Shown here: piece after piece, positions 8,957 through 15,572 of the stretch
How positions within the stretch are numbered: the first letter of the stretch is position 1
Layout: each line of letters opens with the position of its first letter
Source of the DNA: Micromonospora violae
Lineage (GTDB): Bacteria > Actinomycetota > Actinomycetes > Mycobacteriales > Micromonosporaceae
Length of the DNA stretch: 64,000 bases
Assembly (NCBI RefSeq): GCF_004217135.1
Contig: NZ_SHKK01000001.1
Coordinates: forward strand, 744,001-808,000
Direction of reading: 5' to 3'
The notes under the pieces: model-generated
What the model was told of the DNA's origin: nothing
The model's database searches: none
Seen by the model: the letters and a program-made list of their open reading frames with translations, nothing else
Program-made: the position numbers and the translations under genes

Positions 8957-9877
8957 ATGCTCTCCACTCGCGACCTGGTCGCCGGCTATGACGAGCGAAC
9001 CGTGCTCGATGGGCTCGACCTCGACCTGCCCACCGACGCGTTCACCGTGATCGTCGGACCCAACGCGTGCGGCAAGTCCACCCTGCTGCGCACGATGGCC
9101 CGGCTGCTCACCCCCCGCCGGGGCACGGTGCTGCTGGACGGCAGCGCGATCCGCGACCTGCCGACCCGGGAGGTCGCCCGCCGCCTCGGCGTCCTGCCGC
9201 AGAGCCCACTGGTGCCCGAGGGCGTCACCGTGGCGGACCTGGTCGGGCGCGGCCGACAGCCCTACCAGCGGTGGTGGCGGCAGTGGTCGTCGGAGGACGC
9301 CACGGCGGTGGACCAGGCGATGGCCCTCGCCGACGTCACCGACCTGGCCGACCGGCCGGTGGACAGCCTTTCCGGCGGTCAGCGGCAGCGGGTGTGGATC
9401 GCCATGACACTCGCCCAGGACACCGATGCCCTGCTGCTGGACGAGCCGACCACCTTCCTCGACCTGGCCCACCAGGTGGAGGTGCTGGATCTCCTGCACC
9501 GGCTGCGCGCCGAGCGGGGCCGCACCGTGGTCGCCGTGCTGCACGACCTGAACCAGGCCGCCCGCTACGCCGATCACCTGGTGGCCATGCGCGCCGGTGC
9601 CGTGGTCGCGGCCGGACCGCCCCGGGAGATCCTCACCGCCGACCTGGTCCGCGACGTCTTCGGGCTGGCCTGCGTGGTCGTGCCCTGCCCGGTGACCGGC
9701 GCACCGCTGGTGGTGCCCGCGTACACCGGTGGCACCTCCGCCCCGACCGCTGCGGCTGTCGCCGCCGGCGGCACGGGCTCTTCCGATCCATCGGTCGTGT
9801 CCGCACCGGACGCCCGACCCGCCATCGGCGACGCGGTCAGCCCGCTCGCCGGCTCGCACCCCTCGAAAGGACTCTGA
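8957..9877 (+). CDS. Iron-siderophore ABC transporter ATP-binding protein
   Basis: ATPase subunit of the FecE/FepC type (306 aa). Walker A GPNACGKST at residues 34-42, signature LSGGQRQRV, Walker B LLLDEPTTFLDL and switch His (VLHDLNQA) are all intact. The C-terminal 45 residues form an Ala/Ser/Pro-rich extension beyond the usual fold. I chose ATG 8957 because AAGGAG (8944-8949) is correctly spaced for it; a GTG directly before is closer than normal. Its stop overlaps the start of the binding protein gene. Confidence 0.94.
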   Translation: MLSTRDLVAGYDERTVLDGLDLDLPTDAFTVIVGPNACGKSTLLRTMARLLTPRRGTVLLDGSAIRDLPTREVARRLGVLPQSPLVPEGVTVADLVGRGRQPYQRWWRQWSSEDATAVDQAMALADVTDLADRPVDSLSGGQRQRVWIAMTLAQDTDALLLDEPTTFLDLAHQVEVLDLLHRLRAERGRTVVAVLHDLNQAARYADHLVAMRAGAVVAAGPPREILTADLVRDVFGLACVVVPCPVTGAPLVVPAYTGGTSAPTAAAVAAGGTGSSDPSVVSAPDARPAIGDAVSPLAGSHPSKGL

Positions 9878-10824
9878 TGCGTCGTCTCGTCGCCGCTCTC
9901 GCCGCGGCCGCCGCCCTCGGCGTCGGACTCACCGCCTGCGGTGAGAGCGACCCGGTCGCCGGCTCCGCCACCGGGGAGACCCGGGAGATCACCCACGCCA
10001 TGGGCACCACCAAGGTCCCGGCCGAGCCGAAGCGCGTCGTCGTGCTCGACACCGACAAGATCGACACGGCGCTCTCGCTGGGCGTCACGCCGGTCGGCGC
10101 CGCCACCGCCGGTGAGGCCAAGAGCTGGCCGACGTACTTCGGCGCGGACAAGCTCGCCGGCATCAAGGAGGTCGGGGTGCTCACCGAGCCCGACCTGGAG
10201 GCGATCAACGCGCTGAAGCCGGACCTCATCCTCGGCAGCAAGTTCCGCCAGGAGAAGTTCTACGACGAGTTGGCCGCCATCGCGCCGACGGTGTTCACCG
10301 ACAAGGTGGGCATCACCTGGAAGGAGAACTTCCTCCTCGACGGCAAGGCGCTCGGCCACGAGCAGCAGGCCAAGGATCTGCTCGCCACGTACGAGAAGCG
10401 GGCCAAGGACTTCGGCGCGACGCTCGGTGACGCCGCCGCGCGCAAGGTGTCGATCGTGCGGTTCCTGCCCGGCAACATCCGGGTGTACGGCCCGGACTCG
10501 TTCTCCGGCATCGTCATCGGCGACACCGGCCTGGGCCGCCCCGAGCGGCAGCTGCTGGCCAACAAGGAGGACAAGCGCTTCGACCTGGTCAGCCCCGAGC
10601 GGATCAGCGAGGTCGACGGTGACGTCATCTTCGTGACCGCGTACGGCGACAAGGCCGCCGCCGAGCAGTCCAAGGTGGTCGGCGGGACCCTCTGGAAGGG
10701 CCTCGGCGCGGTCAAGGCCGGTCGGGCGTACCCGGTCGCCGACGAGGTCTGGATGACCGGCATCGGCGTCGGCGCCGCCAACAAGATCCTCGACGATCTG
10801 GCCAAGTACCTCCCGGCCGCCTGA
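9877..10824 (+). CDS. Iron-siderophore ABC transporter substrate-binding lipoprotein
   Basis: Periplasmic-binding-type lipoprotein of the FepB/FhuD class, 315 aa. The signal peptide ends in lipobox LTAC with Cys21 as the lipidated residue. The mature protein has the TroA-like layout: PAEPKRVVVLDTDKIDTALSLG at the N-lobe start, EAINALKPDLILG, and a helical backbone before the C-lobe. It starts at 9877 with its ATG overlapping the ATPase stop (TGATG). It should deliver a ferric siderophore to the two permeases; the ligand cannot be read from sequence. Confidence 0.93.
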   Translation: MRRLVAALAAAAALGVGLTACGESDPVAGSATGETREITHAMGTTKVPAEPKRVVVLDTDKIDTALSLGVTPVGAATAGEAKSWPTYFGADKLAGIKEVGVLTEPDLEAINALKPDLILGSKFRQEKFYDELAAIAPTVFTDKVGITWKENFLLDGKALGHEQQAKDLLATYEKRAKDFGATLGDAAARKVSIVRFLPGNIRVYGPDSFSGIVIGDTGLGRPERQLLANKEDKRFDLVSPERISEVDGDVIFVTAYGDKAAAEQSKVVGGTLWKGLGAVKAGRAYPVADEVWMTGIGVGAANKILDDLAKYLPAA

Positions 10825-10852
10825 CCCACCTCACGTCAGGAATCCGGCGACA

Positions 10853-10900
10853 CCATGGAGGTGGTGACCTCTCCCCCTGGGGAGGTCACCACCTCCATGG
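10853..10900 (+). terminator. Strong terminator hairpin after the siderophore operon
   Basis: Perfect 19-bp stem: the left arm 10853-10871 begins CCATGGAGGTGGTGACC, the right arm is 10882-10900, with a 10-nt loop. It lies 28 bp after the operon stop, with no T-run. Confidence 0.7.
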
Positions 10901-11002
10901 CCTGCGGATTCCATCGGCAACCAGGCCAATACGGATCGTAACCACCCCTGCCTTCGCCCCGTTGTGTCAGCGACGCGAATTCGGCATGGGGTGGGAAAAC
11001 GA

Positions 11003-13120
11003 ATGACACGAACGGCCGTGCGACCGGAAGCCAATCCCCGGGCCGCGTTCCGAGGCGATGTGGAAGGGCTCCGGGCCCTCGCCGTCGTTCTGGTGCTCGT
11101 GGGACACGCCAGCCAGCAACTGGTGCCCGGTGGCTTCGTCGGCGTTGACGTCTTCTTCGTCATCTCCGGATTCCTGATCACCGGCCTGCTGGTGGCCGAG
11201 GTGAATCGCACCGGCCGCCTCTCGCTGATCGGCTTCTACGGCCGGCGTGCCAAGCGACTGCTTCCCGCCGCCGTCGTGGTCCTCCTCGCGACCCTGCTGC
11301 TCACGTTCGCCTTCCTGCCGCGCACCCGGTGGTCGTCCACCGGCTGGGACGTGGTGTTCAGCGGGCTGTACGCGATGAACTGGCGGCTCGCCGAACAGTC
11401 CGTCGACTACCTGGCGGCCAACCGCGCGCCCAGCATCCTGCAGCACTTCTGGTCCCTCGGCGTCGAGGAGCAGTTCTACCTGGTGTGGCCGCTGCTGCTG
11501 GCCGCCGCGGTGTGGTTCGGCCGGCGGCGCTACGCCCGCACCGGCTACCTGCTCTTCGCGCTCACGCTGGTCGCGGTGCCGTCCTTCGCCTGGTCCGTCT
11601 GGCTGACCGACGACAACCCCGCCCGCGCGTACTTCGTGACCACCACCCGGATGTGGGAGCTGGCGCTCGGTGGCTTCCTGGCCCTGCTCGCCGGACACCT
11701 CCAGCGTCTACCCCGACTGGTCGCGGCCGCGCTCGCCTGGTGCGGGCTCGTCGCGATCGTGGCGTCCGCCGCACTGCTGACGGAGAGTTCCGCGTTCCCC
11801 GGCTACCTGGCGCTGGCCCCCACCCTGGGCACCGCCGCGGTCATCGCCGGCGGCCTGGCCGCGGGCGGCTTCGGCCCGGACGTGCTGTTGGCGCTGCCGC
11901 CGGTACGCGCGGTGGGCGCGATCTCCTACTCGCTCTACCTCTGGCACTGGCCGCTCCTCGTCGTCGCCGAGGCCCGGTTCGGGGAACTCAGCACCGTCAC
12001 CGGCCTCGCCGTTGCCGCGTTCGCCGTGGTGCCGGCCGCGCTCACCTACCGGTTCATCGAGAACCCGATCCGGATGTCGACGACGCTCACGTGGGAACCG
12101 GCGCGGGCACTACAGCTCGGCGCGCTCTGCACCGGAGTGTCCCTCCTGGCGGGGCTGGCCTTCCAGTTCACCGTTCCACCCACGAGCACGCCGATGCCAC
12201 CCACCCTGGCCGTGCCGACGGTGGGCGGCACCGGGGTGCCCGTGGCGGCGGCGCCCACGGTTCTCGGCGCGGCCGCTCTGGGCGGCTCCCCGGCCAGCAG
12301 CGACGCCGGCGTCCCGGTGGACCGCGTCGGCTCGTTCGTGCCGGATCCGCTGGTGGCCAGCAAGGATGGTCCCGACGCGTGGCGGGACGGCTGCCATGCG
12401 GACCAGCGCAGCAGCGCGGCCAAGGCGTGCCAGTACGGGGACCCGAACGGATCGTTCACCGTGGCTCTCGCCGGGGACTCCCACGCCGCCCAGTGGCTGC
12501 CGGCGCTCCAGCGGGTAGCCGAGTCGAAGAAGTGGCGTCTGCGGAGCTACACGAAGTCGTCCTGCCCGTTCATCGACGGCGTCGTCGCCCTGGACAGCCG
12601 GCCGTACCCCAGTTGTACGGAGTGGAACGAGAAGCTCCGCGCGCAGCTGACCGGGGCGGAGCGACCCAACGTGCTGGTGGTGAGCAGCTCCTTCTACGTG
12701 ATGATGGAAGACGGCGAGCGGGTCACCGGTCAGCCGCAGGCCGCCTTCGCGGAGGCGCTCCGGCGGACCTGGGCCGCGACGGTGGCAGCCGGGATTCCCG
12801 TGATCGTGCTGCGCGACACCCCCTACCACGACCGGGACATCGCGGAGTGTGTGTCCGAGAATCCGAAGAACCTGACCCGCTGCGCCTCGCCGCGCGACAA
12901 GGTCCTCGCGGGTGGCGGTGGCCCGGCCCACGAAACGGCCGCCCGGGACAACACCAAGGTGCACCTGGTGGACCTGAACTCGGCCATCTGCCCACGGGAG
13001 CGATGCGCGCCGGTGATCGGTGGCGCGCTCGTCTATCGCGACAACAACCACATCACCGCCACGTACGCCGCCACCCTCGCGCCCCGGTTGGCCACGGCGC
13101 TCGACCGCGTCCTCGGCTGA
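11003..13120 (+). CDS. Membrane acyltransferase-SGNH hydrolase fusion (OafA/YrhL type)
   Basis: Transfers acyl (often acetyl) groups to surface or extracellular glycans. The N-terminal half (about residues 15-340) is an Acyltransferase_3 domain with ten or so helices and motifs FRGDVEGLRALAV, GGFVGVDVFFVISGFLI and FWSLGVEEQFYLVWPLLL. A Pro/Thr/Ala-rich linker leads to a C-terminal SGNH-type domain with nucleophile block LAGDSHAAQW (near residue 490) and catalytic D..H block RDNNHIT (near 679). I start at ATG 11003 after a GGGGTGGG stretch; a GTG 39 bp upstream is possible. Transcribed alone; peptidoglycan, polysaccharide or an antibiotic could be the acceptor. Confidence 0.9.
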   Translation: MTRTAVRPEANPRAAFRGDVEGLRALAVVLVLVGHASQQLVPGGFVGVDVFFVISGFLITGLLVAEVNRTGRLSLIGFYGRRAKRLLPAAVVVLLATLLLTFAFLPRTRWSSTGWDVVFSGLYAMNWRLAEQSVDYLAANRAPSILQHFWSLGVEEQFYLVWPLLLAAAVWFGRRRYARTGYLLFALTLVAVPSFAWSVWLTDDNPARAYFVTTTRMWELALGGFLALLAGHLQRLPRLVAAALAWCGLVAIVASAALLTESSAFPGYLALAPTLGTAAVIAGGLAAGGFGPDVLLALPPVRAVGAISYSLYLWHWPLLVVAEARFGELSTVTGLAVAAFAVVPAALTYRFIENPIRMSTTLTWEPARALQLGALCTGVSLLAGLAFQFTVPPTSTPMPPTLAVPTVGGTGVPVAAAPTVLGAAALGGSPASSDAGVPVDRVGSFVPDPLVASKDGPDAWRDGCHADQRSSAAKACQYGDPNGSFTVALAGDSHAAQWLPALQRVAESKKWRLRSYTKSSCPFIDGVVALDSRPYPSCTEWNEKLRAQLTGAERPNVLVVSSSFYVMMEDGERVTGQPQAAFAEALRRTWAATVAAGIPVIVLRDTPYHDRDIAECVSENPKNLTRCASPRDKVLAGGGGPAHETAARDNTKVHLVDLNSAICPRERCAPVIGGALVYRDNNHITATYAATLAPRLATALDRVLG

Positions 13121-13121
13121 G

Positions 13122-13160
13122 GCGCACCGAGCGCACCGAGCGCACCGAGCGCACCGAGCG
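13122..13160. repeat. Tandem 9-bp repeat (GCGCACCGA)
   Basis: Four exact copies of GCGCACCGA (13122-13157) run on directly from the acyltransferase stop codon, with a decayed fifth unit (GCGCTCCGC). The following 200 bp hold only a small hairpin (CCGCC-TTC-GGCGG, 13193-13205) and no gene. Confidence 0.85.
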
Positions 13161-13359
13161 CTCCGCAGGCATCGCGCGCACTGCACGCTCCGCCGCCTTC
13201 GGCGGGACGGAGGCCGCGCACACCGGCGACATCGCCCAGGTCGCGGTGGGGCCCAGCTCCACCATGAGGCCACCGCCCGAGCGACGAGCCGGACCGGTTG
13301 ACGGCGGCAGGTGCTCGGGCGGTGGCGGGGGTCAGGCGGCAGGTGTCAGGTGGTGCGGG

Positions 13360-14004
13360 TCAGGCGGCGTCTGACCAGATGGCGCGGAAGGCGGCGGCTT
13401 CGCCGGCCAACCAGCGTTCGATCTGGTCCGGCTTGGCGTCGGTGGGCATGTGATGGGCCTGGCCGCGGCGGACGTCGACCAGGACCGGCTCGGCGTGGGG
13501 GAGCACCGCGTCCATGTGTCGGGCCATCAGGTGCAGGGTGGCGAGCACCGACTCCTCGCTCGGTGGGGTCTCGTCGAAGTGCAGGCGGACGGCTTCGGCG
13601 CGACCGTCGGCGTGGCGTACCCCGAAGTGAGGGTTGATCTTGACGGGTAGGTCGCCCAGCATCGCCAGGGCGTCCCGGGTCTGGGCGAGATCGATGGCGG
13701 CCGGCTCGCCGAGGGAGTGCAGCCAGGCCGTGGCGCCGGGAACGAGCGCCTGGTAGAGCGGGCGCCAGCGGGGCTTGACCACATCGACCACCCCGGTCAG
13801 GTGGGTGCCGCCGGTGTGGAAGGCGATGTCGGCCTTGAGCGCCTTGACGAACTGGCCGTGCGGGTTGAAGCCGGAGCGGCTGGCCCGCTGCTTGCGAAGG
13901 CCGCCCACGAAGGTCGCCTTGGTGGGGCCGCTGCGGTCGACGTAGCGGGTGAAACCGAGCAGGGTGGCGTAGGGGGTGAGGGGCGTGGAGGCGGGCGCGG
14001 TCAC
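13360..14004 (-). CDS. Conserved-looking hypothetical protein, 214 aa
   Basis: I do not recognise a family. The protein is soluble, with no signal peptide or membrane helix. Visible features are YATLLGFTRYVDRSGPTKATFV near the N-terminus, an acidic-hydrophobic middle, FGVRHADGRAEAVRLHFDETPPS, and a C-terminal part with several His (MARHMDAVLPHAEP, QAHHMP) that could bind metal. The GTG start at 14004 has a strong AGGAGG six bases upstream, so the gene is real. An inverted repeat upstream (14044-14067) may be its operator. It is codirectional with the TetR gene upstream. Confidence 0.75.
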   Translation of the reverse strand: MTAPASTPLTPYATLLGFTRYVDRSGPTKATFVGGLRKQRASRSGFNPHGQFVKALKADIAFHTGGTHLTGVVDVVKPRWRPLYQALVPGATAWLHSLGEPAAIDLAQTRDALAMLGDLPVKINPHFGVRHADGRAEAVRLHFDETPPSEESVLATLHLMARHMDAVLPHAEPVLVDVRRGQAHHMPTDAKPDQIERWLAGEAAAFRAIWSDAA

Positions 14005-14043
14005 GGGCGTCCTCCTGGATCGTAATCCTGCAGGTCAGGAACT

Positions 14044-14067
14044 CGATTAGTACATACATTCTAATCG
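14044..14067. promoter_or_regulatory. Inverted repeat upstream of the 214-aa protein gene
   Basis: CGATTAG-N10-CTAATCG, a perfect 7-bp dyad with centres about 17 bp apart, in an unusually A+T-rich stretch. It lies 40 bp before the gene start and resembles an operator for a dimeric regulator. Confidence 0.45.
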
Positions 14068-14143
14068 ACGGGTCTGACATTGCCCAGCGAAAGAAGCGGG
14101 TGCTGCGGTGGGTCGACCGGAGGCGGATGACGGCCGCTGCGGG

Positions 14144-14722
14144 TCAGTCGGCCCGGGGTGGTTCCGGGGCACGGAAGGCGGCGATCAGGCGGCTGATGCC
14201 GAACTCGAACGCCTCGTCGAGGTCGCCGCCGAGGTTGAAGGCGCCCGCGTGCTCCATGCTGACGAAGCCGTTGGCCCAGGCGGTGAACATCCGGGCGGCC
14301 TCCAGCGCGTGCTCGGGCCCGGCGAGGTCGGCGGCGACGCGCAGGGCGGGGGCGCTGGCCCGGCTGAGGGTGTCCAGGCTGGGCCGGGTCTCGATGTTGC
14401 CGTTGGCGAAGATCAGCTGATAGCCGGCCGGTTGGGCGTGGGCGAACGCGCGGAAGGTGCGGGCCAGCTCGCCGAGGTCGCGGCCCGGGTCGCCGCTGCT
14501 GGCGACGGCGCCGAGCTGCTCACCCAGGTCGTGGACGACGGCCTCGGTGACGAGCTGGATCAGGGCGTCGCGGTTGCGGACCCGCTTGTAGAGCGACGGA
14601 GCGCGCACGCCGACCCGCTCGGCGACCGCCTGCATGGTGAGGCGCGCGAGTCCTTCCGACTCCAGGATGCCGCGGGCGGCCTCGACGATGTCGGCCAGCG
14701 ACGTTCGATCGGGGGTCGGCAT
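14144..14722 (-). CDS. TetR family transcriptional regulator
   Basis: 192-residue TetR repressor. The N-terminal helix-turn-helix reads LADIVEAARGILESEGLARLTMQAVAERVGVRAPSLYKRV; the C-terminal ligand domain resembles the TetR_C WHG class (TAWANGFVSMEHAGAF). ATG 14722 is preferred because GGAAGGAGC lies at correct distance; an ATG 39 bp upstream lacks one. Divergent from the metallo-hydrolase gene with two palindromes between them, so that gene is the likely target. Confidence 0.9.
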   Translation of the reverse strand: MPTPDRTSLADIVEAARGILESEGLARLTMQAVAERVGVRAPSLYKRVRNRDALIQLVTEAVVHDLGEQLGAVASSGDPGRDLGELARTFRAFAHAQPAGYQLIFANGNIETRPSLDTLSRASAPALRVAADLAGPEHALEAARMFTAWANGFVSMEHAGAFNLGGDLDEAFEFGISRLIAAFRAPEPPRAD

Positions 14723-14762
14723 ACGAGCGCTCCTTCCGGGTAGGGCGACGGTCGTCACCATG

Positions 14763-14791
14763 ATAGCTATAGCCTTTAGCCATCATGGCTA
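14763..14791. promoter_or_regulatory. Probable TetR operator (two palindromes)
   Basis: ATAGCTAT (14763-14770) and TAGCCAT-C-ATGGCTA (14777-14791, perfect 15-bp palindrome), with a further GTAGCCATC at about 14798. All lie in the 112-bp gap between TetR and the divergent hydrolase gene. Confidence 0.6.
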
Positions 14792-14834
14792 TGTATCGTA
14801 GCCATCAGCATGTGACGTCATCTCGGAGGCACCC

Positions 14835-15554
14835 ATGAAGCTCGGGCCACACCTGCACCGCATCGGCAACGACATCGTCGCCGTCTACCTGATCGAGACC
14901 GAGGAGGGGGTGACCGTCGTGGACGCCGGGCTCTCCGGTCTCTGGCCCGAGCTGGTGGCGGAGCTGTCCGCCATGGGCCGCTCACTCAGCGACATCCGAG
15001 GTCTCATCCTCACCCACGGCGACACCGACCACCTCGGCTTCGCCGAGCGGCTCCGGCGCGATCACGGTGTGCCGATCTACGTGCACGGCGCGGACGCCGC
15101 CCGCGCCCGCGGCGAGTTCAAGCCCAAGGCGTCCTTCGGGAAGATCAAGGTGGGCGCGACGGCGGGCTTCCTCTGGTACGCGGCCCGCAAGGGCGGACTG
15201 CGCACGACCTACCTCACCGAGGTGACCGACGTGACGGACGGTCAGGTGCTCGACCTGCCCGGTGCTCCGCGCGTGATCGGAATGCCCGGCCACTCGCCGG
15301 GCAGCATCGCCGTGCACGTGCCGGTCGCCGACGCCGTGTTCGTCGGGGACGCGCTCACCACCCGGCACGTGCTGACCGGCGTCCAGGGCCCGCAGCCGGC
15401 GCCGTTCACCGACGACCCGGCTCAGGCACTCGCCTCACTCGCCCGCATCGAAGACCTGCCGGTGACGTGGATCCTCCCCGGTCACGGCATCCCGTGGAAC
15501 GCAGGCGTCCGCGAGGCGGTGCGCCAGATCAGGACGGTGGCCGAGGTGGGGTGA
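14835..15554 (+). CDS. MBL-fold metallo-hydrolase
   Basis: Metallo-beta-lactamase fold hydrolase of 239 aa. Motifs: LTHGDTDHLG (motif 2), GMPGHSPGS (motif 3), VGDAL (motif 4) and LPGHG (motif 5). In motif 2 the second His of HxHxDH is Asp (HGDTDH), a variant known from other actinobacterial MBL proteins that may alter metal use. The substrate is unknown; lactones, thioesters or quaternary-ammonium-type compounds are possibilities. A good GGAGG site precedes ATG 14835. Probably repressed by the divergent TetR. Confidence 0.88.
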   Translation: MKLGPHLHRIGNDIVAVYLIETEEGVTVVDAGLSGLWPELVAELSAMGRSLSDIRGLILTHGDTDHLGFAERLRRDHGVPIYVHGADAARARGEFKPKASFGKIKVGATAGFLWYAARKGGLRTTYLTEVTDVTDGQVLDLPGAPRVIGMPGHSPGSIAVHVPVADAVFVGDALTTRHVLTGVQGPQPAPFTDDPAQALASLARIEDLPVTWILPGHGIPWNAGVREAVRQIRTVAEVG

Positions 15555-15572
15555 GTGGGGTGGGGCATCGCG

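Noticed and set aside
13188..13212. Hairpin CCGCC-TTC-GGCGG as terminator of the acyltransferase gene
   Set aside because: Only five pairs and 70 bp after the stop; too weak to call.
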